Shown piece by piece: positions 26,101-35,300 of a stretch of DNA of 36,196 nt. Under the pieces are notes generated by a model that was not told the DNA's origin, did no database searches, and saw nothing but the letters and a program-made list of their open reading frames with translations. The stretch covers positions 1 through 36,196 of the forward strand of contig CAMSQM010000031.1 of assembly GCA_947062675.1 (NCBI GenBank), in the 5' to 3' direction. Each line of letters begins with the position of its first letter. The stretch's first letter is position 1. The DNA comes from an uncultured Roseburia sp. Its GTDB lineage: Bacteria; Bacillota; Clostridia; Lachnospirales; Lachnospiraceae. The position numbers were made by a program, and so were the translations under genes.

Positions 26101-26317
26101 TCACATCAAGATGGAGCCAGAGATAGCGGTCCCTGCCCTTCCAGACATCACCGCGCTCTAACGTCTCCCAGCCCGTAAAATCATCAGGCGGTTCGGGATT
26201 CACCTTCCCCGCCTTATCTTCCCGCACGGGAAGCTGCCCGAATTCTGTCACATCCCTGTAACGGTATTCAAGCAGTTCCGCCGTGCGGCTTTCCAGCTTT
26301 TTGTCGGTAAAAAACAT
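23177..26317 (-). CDS. Alpha-mannosidase, GH38 (first copy)
   Basis: The 1046-residue enzyme is a full-length GH38 alpha-mannosidase without a signal peptide, so it should act in the cytoplasm. An N-terminal beta domain (residues 1 to about 230) precedes the catalytic domain. Zinc ligands are in GHTHIDTAWLW (His-248, Asp-250). The nucleophile is Asp-360 in WLPDVFGYS, and the second histidine region is NQFHDIIPGSS. C-terminal beta-sandwich domains complete it. GH38 enzymes cleave terminal alpha-mannose with retention; bacterial members act on N-glycan mannose. The ATG at 26317 has AGGAGG 9 bases upstream, whereas the ATG at 26323 is too close. It is paralogous to the GH38 at 32370-35480, sharing the motif string EADCNLTSGES. 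Confidence 0.96.
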   Translation of the reverse strand: MFFTDKKLESRTAELLEYRYRDVTEFGQLPVREDKAGKVNPEPPDDFTGWETLERGDVWKGRDRYLWLHLDVNIPAEWKGKRAVGVFDFGRTGAGNNSGFEAMLYLNGKPYQGVDSNHKEVFFKEELYGTTVSLTFRLWSGLEGGGKPLDQVHELKTAQIGWLDEATDDLYYLSDVILGTIAQLGENDPVRHELLANLDRAMHCIDWSAPGSEEFYFTVAQAAGLLNEKISAMDRHSRVQVYAVGHTHIDTAWLWRLKHTREKCSRSFSTVMRLMELFPEYIFLQTQPQLYAYIKEDFPELYESIRARVAEGRWEADGAMWVEADCNLTSGESLTRQILIGSRFIEEEFGKDVHYLWLPDVFGYSWALPQILKKSGIDMFMTTKISWNQYNRMPHDTFYWKGIDGSSVLTHFITTPTPDAEPGSWFYTYNGELLPKTVKGVWDAYSEKNMNRDLLIAYGFGDGGGGVNRDNLERRRRIDRMPGMPHIKTSTAGEYFEKLKENVENTDQYVNTWDGELYLEYHRGTYTSHAYNKRMNRKMELLYREAEWFAVMRALAEGGQFSDAQQEKLTEGWKLILTNQFHDIIPGSSIFEVYEDCKRDYAQIEKIGRDVRDEAVSCVRQEEKAVYTVINANAFAQGGCVLLPEPDAAGAELSDGTKLSAQRTEGGLLVMVDEVPPMGFVQVRMTYGGGSTGVFTVDGGGREITTPFYCLSLNDYGQITRLYDREADRQVIAPEQRANVLQVFEDKPLGNDAWDIDIFYQEKMREITELTSFAVTEQGPVRLVVHMEWSYLHSTIAQDMILYAAQPGIDFVTKVDFHETHQLLKAAFPVDIRSTYATFDVQYGNVRRPNHWNTSWDQAKFETVAHRFADLSEHGYGVSLLNDCKYGHDVKDNVLRITLIKAATHPDHSQDQGEHFFTYSLLPHRGDFVEGRTVQQAAALNVPLTAEPGVLAFPAENAGAGRSFLSFDRECVELDAVKKTEDGKHIAVRFHDFTGGTNRIAVQTGFRWKRFCVCDLRERPLGDWAECREICLTVKPYEIVTLLFEI

Positions 26318-26323
26318 GTCCAT

Positions 26324-26442
26324 TTCCCTCCTGAAACACTTATTTTTCTGTTCTTCTATCCTATTCGATCTGAGGGAAACGGGCAACCATCAAAATTCTA
26401 CTTTTACTGGAAAAATGGTATGTTGCATCATTGTCCTGCTGT
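26324..26442 (-). promoter_or_regulatory. Intergenic gap before the first GH38 gene with candidate promoter
   Basis: The minus strand carries TTGCCC (26381-26386), 17 bases, TAGGAT (26358-26363), about 35-40 bases before the GH38 ATG. This could be an internal promoter of the locus. No terminator hairpin is seen after the GH85 gene. Confidence 0.35.
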
Positions 26443-29400
26443 CTACTGTGCTTCCGTTCCTTCCGGGACAAGCGCCTCAGTACCTGCCGCTGCGTCCAGC
26501 GCTTCGGTTCCCTCCGGGGCAACCCCCTCAGTGCCTGCCGCCGCGCCTGCGCCTGCTGCGGCATCAACCGCTGCATCCACGCCGTAGACTTCGATCTCGT
26601 AGATACGTGCCGCCGTGTCAGATCCCTGCGTCGGTTTCACGATGGAAATCTTCACATACTGCGCGTTCACCGGTGCAAATGTATCCTTCGACACATCCAG
26701 CGTATTTCTTGTGACGGTTTTTACATCCGTAAACTCTGTGCCGTCCTCGCTGACCGAAATCACATAACTCTTGGTATTCATATCCGGCGACTCTCCGCCA
26801 GCTTCTGCATGGGAGATCGTAACCCCGCTGATCGTTTTTACCCCGCCGAGATCTATCGTAATCTCATGAGGCGGTGTGCCGGTTGCGCACCATTTCTTTG
26901 TCACATCGCCGTCCACTGCGAACTCCGGCGCCTCGTTGGAATTGACAAACGCGGTTGCCTCTGTCTTCATTCCCTGAGAGAGCAGTGCAAGATCTCCGGC
27001 AGCCGCATCCGCCACCACGATATATCCGCTCTCTGATTTCTCTGCCTCGCCGTCCGCATTCTTTGCAGTCATCGTCACGCCGTAGACGCCTGCCTGGGCA
27101 TAAGTCACGCTCGGCGCTTTGTCTGTACTCGTCGCAGGCTCTCCGCCCTCAAACGTCCACTCCACATCCGTGGTGTTCTGGGATGCCAGACTCTCAAATG
27201 CAACCGCCATTCCGGGGGCAATCAGAGTTCTGTCCGCCGTAAAATCAGACTTCGGCAGACTATTGTTCGGCCAGTCCATAGTCACCTGCGCGCCTGTTCC
27301 CTCTTCAAGCGCCTTGTTCACCGGCACTACCTCAAAGACAGACTTGTTTGTGTCGTCAGTTCTGGGCAGCGTATTAATATAGAAGCAGGTATTATTGGAT
27401 GCACCGAGCAGCGATTTTGTGCCGTCCTGATTAATCCGGAAAATCTCATAATACTCCGCCGGCGAATCCACACTCCAGGAAAGCCGCACACCTGAGAGCA
27501 TCGCGTCCTCATCAAACTCACTTCCGTCCACCTTCACATCGGAGACCGTTCCGGTTCCGACAGACGCCACATCGCCGATTGAGATATTTCCGAGCAGAAG
27601 CTGATATGCGTCGTCTGCAGCATCTGACACAATGCGGTAAGAGATCGCCGTCACAGTCTTCCCGGCTGCCTCTGAAATATCATAATTCACTGTCGTCCAG
27701 TCCGCGCCGACTTTGGTATCACCCGCCGCCGTAATCTCTGAACCGTCCTCCAGCGTCAGAATCAGCTCCAGCGCTGTCTCCTGCGAAGCCTTCGCGGTCG
27801 TTGTAAACGCGGTTCCCTCCTCAACCGGGAGTGATGCGCTGTATAACTTAATCTTTGTGGCAGCTCCTGCATCCATATTTCCGAACAGACGCAGACTGTT
27901 GCCTCCGTAATAAGCATCCGCCATATAGAAGCTCGGCGTAAGCTTGTTGCCGCCCTCGTTTTCCATCATCCAGCGGTAAGTCGGAAGCACATCCGCAAGG
28001 CTTCTGTTATTCCAGTCAAGATTGGACACCATCTCACCGTGAATAAAGAAATTGTAGCCATTTCCCACATTGAAGTTTGTCGAAAACGGCAGAGAAGTCA
28101 GCGCCGTCCGCTCCACAACATAGGTGGAAACACCTCTCCAGCCGGTCGGGTCCGTGTTTTCAACGGCAACAGAGGGATCTCCCTTGGAATTTACCCAGAG
28201 GACGTTCTCCTTCTTCTCCATATCATTCGGATCGCTGGCCGTTGACCATGCCCAGCTCGGGCAGTAAAGTCCCAGCGACGTATATGTACCACCCTCCGGA
28301 TTCTCGAACAGATCCCAGCGCTCCGGCGTCATATAGCCGTTCGACTGAACGTCCATGCCTGCATACAGATCATACGGATCCGCTCCGATCTCTGCGGCCT
28401 TCTCCGCGGAAGCTTTTAACAGTTCCTGATCTGCCAGTTTATCTTCCGTCCACCAGAAGTTTAAGAACATCGAATCTGACATCGCGTTGCCTTCCGCGTC
28501 CACCATATAAGCTGCGTTCTTATCAGTCAGCGCGTTCTGCCAGTCCATCTCCCCGTCCACTGTCATGGAATCATAATATACCAGCTCAAGATCCGGATTC
28601 TCCGCCTTAAACGCCGCGATAAATTCCTGCATCAGGTCTGCATGTGCCTTCGTCAGCTTCGCCGTGTCGTCACCCTCGGACTCCTGGTTGATAAACCACC
28701 CGTCAAACCCGTAGGTATGTGCAACCTCCGCCAGCTTCGCTATTATCGGAAAACTGCCGTCCTCATTCTTCGTCAGGAAGGTGTCCAGCCACTCCAGCTT
28801 ACCGCCGTGCGCCGCCTGCGGGAAAAAGCAGGTTCCGATCACCTTCACGCCATTCTTATGCGCCATATCCGTCACGTCCGGGCTCGGCGCAACAATCAGA
28901 CCCTCGCCCGAGGAGCCGCCCCAGTACACAAGCAGATCCACATACTGCAGATAACCGAAGGTGTTCGCCTTAAAGCGGTTTAAACCGTGCGGCGAATTAC
29001 CGCTGGTGCTGCTGTTCATAATATTGATCGCCATCACCTGCGTATCCTTATTCTGCGTGCTGTTAACTGTCTGGAGTTTTTCGCGGTCCGCACGCTCTGC
29101 CAGAGGTACCGTGCTCACGTTGTAAGCCAGATCTTTGTCCTCGTCCGGATTCCACTCCAGAAGCTGCTCCGGAAACCAGTAGGAGGATTCCGGCTGGTCG
29201 TTCATCACGACCTCCTCGTTTTCATTCTCCTCTGTGATCAGGTAATTTCCTGCCCCTGCGGTCTCATCCGCTGCACCTTCATCGGAAGCCCCCTGATCCT
29301 CCGAAATCTCCGGCGTCCCGCTCTCCGTTGAAGATTTCGCCGGTTCTTCCTGGCTCTTCGTGTTCTGACATGCCGTCATTCCAAGCAGCATTGCCACAGA

Positions 29401-29454
29401 CATTCCTCCCGCAAACGCGCGTCGGAACATCAGTTCCAGTTTCTTTCGTTTCAT
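26443..29454 (-). CDS. Endo-beta-N-acetylglucosaminidase, GH85 (surface lipoprotein)
   Basis: The 1003-residue protein cuts the chitobiose core of N-glycans, leaving one GlcNAc on the protein. A lipoprotein signal (MTAC, Cys-29) and an acidic linker anchor it outside the cell. The GH85 domain (about residues 90-570) carries the hallmark GFDGWFINQES, with Asn-256 orienting the oxazoline intermediate and Glu-258 as acid/base, plus LQYVDLLVYWGG and PERWDLFEN stretches. Then come a beta-sandwich carbohydrate domain, a fibronectin/PKD-like domain (about 735-815, VYGVTMTAKNADG) and an F5/8-type (CBM32-like) domain (about 825-955). The end is a 17-residue tandem repeat rich in Ala, Gly and Thr-Glu. 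It resembles EndoD-type enzymes. The ATG at 29454 fits the GGGAG spacing; 29460 is possible. Confidence 0.95.
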   Translation of the reverse strand: MKRKKLELMFRRAFAGGMSVAMLLGMTACQNTKSQEEPAKSSTESGTPEISEDQGASDEGAADETAGAGNYLITEENENEEVVMNDQPESSYWFPEQLLEWNPDEDKDLAYNVSTVPLAERADREKLQTVNSTQNKDTQVMAINIMNSSTSGNSPHGLNRFKANTFGYLQYVDLLVYWGGSSGEGLIVAPSPDVTDMAHKNGVKVIGTCFFPQAAHGGKLEWLDTFLTKNEDGSFPIIAKLAEVAHTYGFDGWFINQESEGDDTAKLTKAHADLMQEFIAAFKAENPDLELVYYDSMTVDGEMDWQNALTDKNAAYMVDAEGNAMSDSMFLNFWWTEDKLADQELLKASAEKAAEIGADPYDLYAGMDVQSNGYMTPERWDLFENPEGGTYTSLGLYCPSWAWSTASDPNDMEKKENVLWVNSKGDPSVAVENTDPTGWRGVSTYVVERTALTSLPFSTNFNVGNGYNFFIHGEMVSNLDWNNRSLADVLPTYRWMMENEGGNKLTPSFYMADAYYGGNSLRLFGNMDAGAATKIKLYSASLPVEEGTAFTTTAKASQETALELILTLEDGSEITAAGDTKVGADWTTVNYDISEAAGKTVTAISYRIVSDAADDAYQLLLGNISIGDVASVGTGTVSDVKVDGSEFDEDAMLSGVRLSWSVDSPAEYYEIFRINQDGTKSLLGASNNTCFYINTLPRTDDTNKSVFEVVPVNKALEEGTGAQVTMDWPNNSLPKSDFTADRTLIAPGMAVAFESLASQNTTDVEWTFEGGEPATSTDKAPSVTYAQAGVYGVTMTAKNADGEAEKSESGYIVVADAAAGDLALLSQGMKTEATAFVNSNEAPEFAVDGDVTKKWCATGTPPHEITIDLGGVKTISGVTISHAEAGGESPDMNTKSYVISVSEDGTEFTDVKTVTRNTLDVSKDTFAPVNAQYVKISIVKPTQGSDTAARIYEIEVYGVDAAVDAAAGAGAAAGTEGVAPEGTEALDAAAGTEALVPEGTEAQ
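26446..26552 (-). repeat. 51-bp tandem repeat in the 3' end of the GH85 gene
   Basis: Two adjacent 51-bp units start at about 26451 and 26502 on the plus strand. They encode AAAGTEGVAPEGTEALD and AAAGTEALVPEGTEAQ, so the period is 17 residues and in frame. The composition suggests a flexible tail. Confidence 0.75.
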
Positions 29455-29474
29455 AAACATGCTCCCTTCTTATA

Positions 29475-30365
29475 TTATCTATCGCCGGACCGGAGTTCCA
29501 GTTCCAGCATACCCAGCCTGACTGCTCCAAGGATACCCGGATCCTCTCCGAGCGCAGGCGGGATAATATACTCATCGATCTTTTCACCGAGCATCTCATG
29601 ATGCACATACCCGTTTAACAGCTCTCTCACACGGCTGCGCACCATTGGAAACAGCTGTTCCTGGTGCATCACACCGCCCCAGAGAATAATTTTCTGCGGG
29701 GAATATGTCACAATATAATCCGCGACAGCCTGAGCGATATAGTACGCCTCCATTTCCCAGACCTTATCGCAGCCCGCCAGCTCTGCAGCCGGCTTTCCCC
29801 AGCGCTCCCCGATCGCGGGACCGCTCGCAAGCCCTTCCATACAGTTCGGGTGGAACGGACAGCGCCCTTTATAGTTATCCTCCGGATGTCTGGCCAGGAG
29901 AATATGTCCCGCCTCGGGGTGTACCAGTCCGTGCAGCAGCCTGCCGTTGCTATACACACCCACACCCACACCGGTCCCGACCGTAATGTAAATTGCGCAG
30001 TCGCAGCCCTTTGCCGCCCCCCAGGTCACCTCGCCAAGGATTGCGCCGTTTACATCCGTATCAAATCCGACCGGCACTTTCAGCGCATTTTTAAAATATC
30101 CCACAATATCGAAATGTTCCCAGCCGGCCTTGGGGGTTTTCGTGATATAACCGTAGGTCGCTGAACCACGGTCCAGATCCAGCGGCCCGAAACACCCGAT
30201 GCCCAGCGCTTCAATCTCATATTTCTGAAAAAATGCGGCAATTTCACCCAGCGTCTCCTCCGGCCTTCCGGTCGGCAGCGATATTCTGTCTTTTAACTGC
30301 CCGCTCTCATCCGACACAGCGCAGACCATCTTGGTCCCGCCGGCTTCAATTCCTCCTATCAGCAT
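29475..30365 (-). CDS. ROK family sugar kinase (mannokinase/fructokinase type)
   Basis: The 296-residue kinase begins with the ROK phosphate loop GGIEAGGTK, carries VGTGVGVGV in the second half of the ATP site, and has the zinc-binding cluster built from HPEAGH and CPFHPNCMEG. The glutamate in place of the first aspartate of the loop, the GCFGPLDLD and YGYITKTPKAGW stretches, and the overall layout match the ScrK/GmuE group, which phosphorylates fructose or mannose. In this locus, conversion of mannose freed by GH38 to mannose-6-phosphate is the likely job; GlcNAc kinase is the alternative. The ATG at 30365 has AAGGAGG 8 bases upstream. The gene start overlaps the GH20 stop by 7 bases. The GH85 start lies 20 bases beyond its stop. 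Confidence 0.92.
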   Translation of the reverse strand: MLIGGIEAGGTKMVCAVSDESGQLKDRISLPTGRPEETLGEIAAFFQKYEIEALGIGCFGPLDLDRGSATYGYITKTPKAGWEHFDIVGYFKNALKVPVGFDTDVNGAILGEVTWGAAKGCDCAIYITVGTGVGVGVYSNGRLLHGLVHPEAGHILLARHPEDNYKGRCPFHPNCMEGLASGPAIGERWGKPAAELAGCDKVWEMEAYYIAQAVADYIVTYSPQKIILWGGVMHQEQLFPMVRSRVRELLNGYVHHEMLGEKIDEYIIPPALGEDPGILGAVRLGMLELELRSGDR

Positions 30366-32263
30366 GAACATTCCCTCCTTTTCAGGCGCTCTCTCCCGCG
30401 CAGCAGATCGGCATACCAGAACACAATCTTCCCGATACGGGCCAGATCAGATTCCCTGCTCGTCGCACGCCACTGTTCCTTATAGTGCATAAACCAGACC
30501 TCAAGCCGCTCCGCAAGCCCGCAGGCCTCCTCCGGCTCTCCCTGCCTGCGTTTTGCCAGAAACACGCCGATATCATTCCAGATCCGGATGCCGTCGATCG
30601 TGACATCGCATGCCCCCGTCAGTCCGCGTGTGCTGCTGTCCATATGCCCGGCTGTACCCCTGATCTGCTCTGCAAGCCCGGCAAGCGCACGGTTTGCCGT
30701 CTCCACGCGGTTTTCCCCGTCTTTTACGGCCGGTGTCTGCAGCAGCGCCTGAAATACGCCTTTTTCGTCGAGGTCCCGCAGCACCTCCTCCGGCTCCCCG
30801 AGCTCCTCCACCTCATAATACAGAACCGCATCATGCCAGCTGAACAGACAGTGCTCCGGAATCTGCGCCAGCTGATTCACCAGCGCCTCCGAGGTATCGT
30901 GGTACTCCACGCGCGCAATCTGGCGGTTCATCTCCTCAAACGGGATCTCTCCGGAGTTCCACGAAAACGCGGCCCCGTAGATCAGCCCCGGAACAGAATA
31001 CTCCGGATGGTTGATATGCCCGAAATCCCCCCAGTCCGTATTCAGAATCCCGATCGCCCCGTATTTGCGGGCATAAGAGCACATCCTCACAATATTCTGA
31101 TATGAATTCCCGATCAGGTTCATCCACTGGTTCCAGCCGGCAACACCGGGACACAGGTACTGCTTTACCCCCGTCTCAGCCATCACACGGCTCTCATAAT
31201 CGCGCTGATCAGGCGCATATCCCCAGGTCAGGCAGACCACTTCTTCCGGAAGTTCACGGACAAGCTCCGGCTCCCCGCAGATCACATCACCCCAGAACAT
31301 CGGCTGCTTTCCGTTCTCCACCAGAAACGTACAGAGCTCCTTCACATAATCAATATAGATGCGGTGAACTCCTTTTTCATCCGCCAGCGCTTTCGCCTTA
31401 CCTTTTCCCAGATCAAATGTCTCATCCGCGCAGAGATTGAATTTGTCTGAGGAAAACAGCGCCATGTACTCTCCGATCATACCTTTTATCAGCGGCAGCA
31501 CTCTCCCATCGGCCACATTTACCGTGTGATGGCGCATCCGGTCCAGAAGTGAAAACGGCTGCCGGCAGGATTCCTCCAGCTCGCACAAATCCCCGTGCGT
31601 CTTCGTTGAGAGCAGCATATACAGGTGCCCGAAGCTGGAGAGCGACGGGACAAGCTCCACACAGCGCTCTCTGCAGTAACGGTCAAGTTCCAGAATCTCC
31701 TCCGCCGTCAGCGGCGTCTCCTCCCTCCACATCTCGGAAAGCCCCTGAAAAAGATATGTGTGCTCGATATAGAGCTGGAATTCGTTGATCTTATAGCGGC
31801 AGAGACGGTCCACGGTCCGTTTCAGCTGTTCCAGGGTCAGGACACGCCCCCTCGTCTGATCCAGATAATAGCCCCTGTGCAGAAGTTCCGGCCTGTCGGC
31901 GACTGCGGCACACCCGATCACACCGCCGCTCTGCTCCACCATCTGGCAGAATGTCTGTACGGCATAGAGCACTCCCGCGTCATCCCCGCCGGAAAGCCTG
32001 ACTCCGGTCTCCTCCACGAGAAGCGTATATTCCTGCGCGGCAAGCGATGTGTCCCTTACAAGGAAAATATCCCCTTCCGCCGGCTCCCCCGCCGTGACTG
32101 CGGGAGTCATACCGCAGAAATCCCCGATACACTTTTTTAATATTCCGGCAAAAATTATTCCATTTTCCCGGACGGCCGGCGAAAGCACGATCCTGCTCCG
32201 GTAATGCAGGCAAAAAGTCCCCGCCCTGTTCTCAAACTCCCTCGGTCTGGGTATCAGATACAT
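30359..32263 (-). CDS. Beta-N-acetylhexosaminidase, GH20
   Basis: The 634-residue enzyme has no signal peptide and should act in the cytoplasm. A small alpha/beta domain (about residues 1-125) precedes a beta/alpha barrel. HRGYYLDQTRGRV opens the barrel. FNLCADETFDLGKG carries the catalytic Asp-280/Glu-281 pair of GH20, in which the aspartate orients the substrate acetamido group for assisted catalysis. TWGYAPDQ and FSWNSGE aromatic stretches line the pocket. It resembles the cytoplasmic GH20C type of Streptococcus, which removes terminal GlcNAc or GalNAc. In this locus, trimming antennary GlcNAc or splitting GlcNAc-containing ends is likely. The start at 32263 has AAAGGA 8 bases upstream and two further SD-like copies behind it. 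Confidence 0.93.
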   Translation of the reverse strand: MYLIPRPREFENRAGTFCLHYRSRIVLSPAVRENGIIFAGILKKCIGDFCGMTPAVTAGEPAEGDIFLVRDTSLAAQEYTLLVEETGVRLSGGDDAGVLYAVQTFCQMVEQSGGVIGCAAVADRPELLHRGYYLDQTRGRVLTLEQLKRTVDRLCRYKINEFQLYIEHTYLFQGLSEMWREETPLTAEEILELDRYCRERCVELVPSLSSFGHLYMLLSTKTHGDLCELEESCRQPFSLLDRMRHHTVNVADGRVLPLIKGMIGEYMALFSSDKFNLCADETFDLGKGKAKALADEKGVHRIYIDYVKELCTFLVENGKQPMFWGDVICGEPELVRELPEEVVCLTWGYAPDQRDYESRVMAETGVKQYLCPGVAGWNQWMNLIGNSYQNIVRMCSYARKYGAIGILNTDWGDFGHINHPEYSVPGLIYGAAFSWNSGEIPFEEMNRQIARVEYHDTSEALVNQLAQIPEHCLFSWHDAVLYYEVEELGEPEEVLRDLDEKGVFQALLQTPAVKDGENRVETANRALAGLAEQIRGTAGHMDSSTRGLTGACDVTIDGIRIWNDIGVFLAKRRQGEPEEACGLAERLEVWFMHYKEQWRATSRESDLARIGKIVFWYADLLRGRERLKRRECSC

Positions 32264-32268
32264 CTGTA

Positions 32269-32304
32269 GATTCCTTTCTGAATTCCTCTCTGAATTCCTG
32301 CTGC
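32269..32304 (-). repeat. 12-bp triple repeat giving tandem Shine-Dalgarno-like sites
   Basis: Three near-identical 12-bp units (32269-32280, 32281-32292, 32293-32304) lie just before the GH20 ATG. In the transcript they read AGCAGGAATT, AGAGAGGAATT and AGAAAGGAATC, each with an SD-like AGGA core. Only the last is correctly spaced. Confidence 0.7.
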
Positions 32305-32317
32305 GTCCTTTGTTTCA

Positions 32318-32362
32318 GCGGAAGTCCGCCGTTTCAGAATATCTGTCACGGCAGACTTCCGC
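32318..32362. repeat. Hairpin between the second GH38 and GH20 genes
   Basis: GCGGAAGTCCGCCG (32318-32331) and CGGCAGACTTCCGC (32349-32362) pair over 14 bases with one G-U-type mismatch and a 17-base loop. No T-run follows on the minus strand. It begins just 7 bases after the GH38 stop, so it may protect or process the transcript. Confidence 0.7.
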
Positions 32363-32369
32363 GGGATTT

Positions 32370-35300
32370 CTATACGATTTTTACAGTGATTACTTCGTAT
32401 GGTTTTAATGTCACCGCAATCCTGTTTTCCACAACCTGTGCCTCGCTCTCCGCCTCTTCCAGCAGATTGCACAGATACGCTTTCCCAAACGGCAGATTTA
32501 CAGTCAGCTCAGCCTTCGTCAGTGCATTCTCTGACTCGTACAGACGCAGCACGGTTCCGCTCCCGTCCTCCGCCGCCTTGATCGTCTCGAGAACCACATT
32601 GGACTGATTCACCGACGCCACCGTCCGGCTCTCTCCGGGCCGGCCGCTATTTACCGCGCGCGCCGGCTGGTTGAGCAGATAAGCCTCCCGCACCGTGCCG
32701 GCCTCCCGCCAGCCTTCCGCGTGCGGATAGAGCGCGTAGGTGAAGAAATGCTCTTCCTGATCGGTCTCCGGATTCGGCTCAATACCGGATTTGATCAAAG
32801 TCAGGGCGATATTGCCGTCCTTCACGGAATGACCGTATTTACAGTCATTGAGCAGACTGACGCCGTAATGCCCCTCGGACACATCCATCCATTTCTGTCC
32901 GCAGCTCTCAAACCGCGCTTTATCCCAGCTCGTGTTCTGATGTGTCTTGCGCGTCAGATTGCCAAACTGAATCTCGAAAGTCGCCTCATCCGTGTGAACA
33001 TCCACCGGAAAATGCACTTTCAGGAGATGCTGATGCTCCTTCCAGTCGACATACGTCTCAAACTCAATCCGTCTGCTCTGTGCATAAAAATGAATCTTCT
33101 GGCGGATCAGGGAATTGCTGATCTCCCTGGTAAGTGCAAGCGTTGCCCGAACCGGTCCGTTTTCGGTCCATCTGAACTCTGTCAGCTGCGTCGCATCCCA
33201 GAACTTCTCGGTATAATAGATATCAATATCCCAGTTATCGTAGTAGATCGGCTTATCCTCATACATACGCATCAGGTTCGCGCGCTCACCCTCTTTTAAG
33301 ATCTCACGGTCATTTTCCTTGTCATAAAGACGCACAAACAGCCCGCTCTCATCCAGCTGCACTGTGTAATACGGCGTCTCAAGCAGATGGTCATTCACCA
33401 GCGTAAACGGTGACGGTATCTCCTGTGCCTTCGCCTTTGCATACGTCCTGTACCCCTTGGAGGGAAGCCCCTTCAGATATACAACCGCTCCCTCATCCGT
33501 CTTCTGTACCGGATAGAGTGTACCGTCGGAATCGGCAAGCGCTTCCGCCCAGTCGCCGTCGAGCTTTACAATATCATTCCGCAGGACTCCCGTCGTATTA
33601 AATACGGTTACTCCGTCCCCGTCTCCCGCGAGAACTTCCATGCGCTCCCCGCTTAAAGCCCGGCACTCCGCTTCAATCCTCTCATACTCCTCCTTCGTCA
33701 CCTCATAGACTTCCCTGATACTTGATCCCGGAAGAATATCGTGGAACTGATTCAGCAGAACATTTTTCCACAGTGCATCAAGCCGCTCTGCCGGATAGGG
33801 AAGCTTCCCCTCCGCCATCACTGATAAAAGCTCCAGATCCATCAGCCCCAGCTCGGATCTGCGGTTGGAGCGCTTATTGCGCGCCATGGAAGTATACGTG
33901 CCGCGGTGATACTCAAAATACAGCTCTCCGACCCAGACCGGCAGCCTCCGGTTATCCTTCACACGCTCATTCAGTTCATCGAAAAACGTGCGCGCAAACG
34001 CCTGACGGACCATCGGAATCCCGCGGACCCCTTTCTCCATGCGCTTTGAGGTCTCCAGCATCACGCGGTCCGGACCGCCGCCGCCGTCCCCGTAACCGTA
34101 GGAGATCAGAATATCATTGTTGATATCCTTGTTCTGATAGCGCATCCATCCTCCCATAATTGCGTCGGGATGCAGCCTTCCATTGTACGTTGTAAAGAAA
34201 TTGCTCACCGGCTGGCCGACATCAAGCGTGGTCACCAGATGCGTCAGAATCTCTGTCCCGTCAATCCCCCGCCAGAGCATCGTGTCATACGGCACTTTGT
34301 TAAACTGATTCCACGCCAGCTTGGTCGTCATAAAATAATCAATCCCGCACTTCTTCATAATCTGCGGCAGTGCGCCGGAGTAGCCAAACACATCCGGCAG
34401 CCAGAGTATCCGGTTGTCGACACCGAATTCCTCTTTAAAAAACCGCTTCCCGTGCAGGAACTGGCGCACCAGGGACTCTCCGGATGTGAGATTGCAGTCA
34501 GCCTCCACCCACATGCCGCCCTCGGGTTCCCAGCGTCCTTCCCGCACACGCTCTTTTACCTTCGCATACAGCTCCGGATAGCGCTCCTTCAGGAATGCAT
34601 AAAGCTGGGGCTGGCTCGACATAAAACGATACCCCGGGTATTCCTCCATCAGCTTTAAGACAGTCGCAAAACTCCGCGACACCTTCTCCCGCGTCTGAGC
34701 CACGGTCCACCACCACGCCACATCAATGTGCGTATGACCGATACAGGTTGCAATCACGTCCCTGCAGCCGGCCATATCCTCGTACAGCGCTTTTCCGATA
34801 TAGGCGAGCGCTGCCTCAAGAGACGCGTAAAATTCCTCCGAGTACGGAGTACGCAGATCCAGGAGATTGACAGTTTCATTTAAGACCCTCTCAATCTCTT
34901 TCCTGTTCCTATCCTCCGCATCCATGCGCGGAAATGCTGCCAGCGGAACCCACAGATCATAATAGAGCTCCTCGATCCGTGCGTCCACCTCGCACATTTC
35001 CGCGATCAGATTAAACTCCGTGTGAAGTATGCCGGTGTAGGCCTGCAGCTCTATCTGCAGCGTCTCCCCCGCCTGCGCCTCCCGGGCAAGCAGCACTTCC
35101 CTGTGGTTCATGTCGATTCCCTGAACCGCCCCGCCGTTCACAAACAACAGAAACTGGGGGTTTTTCGCATCGTCGCACTCGTCAATCTGAGTGCGGACCT
35201 GCATCCACATGCACTTCCCCGCCAGTTCCTCCGGCACCGTATACGACGTCTTAAACCAGTAATGACGGTCCTTGCCGTACCAGTGCATCGTCCTGCTGTC

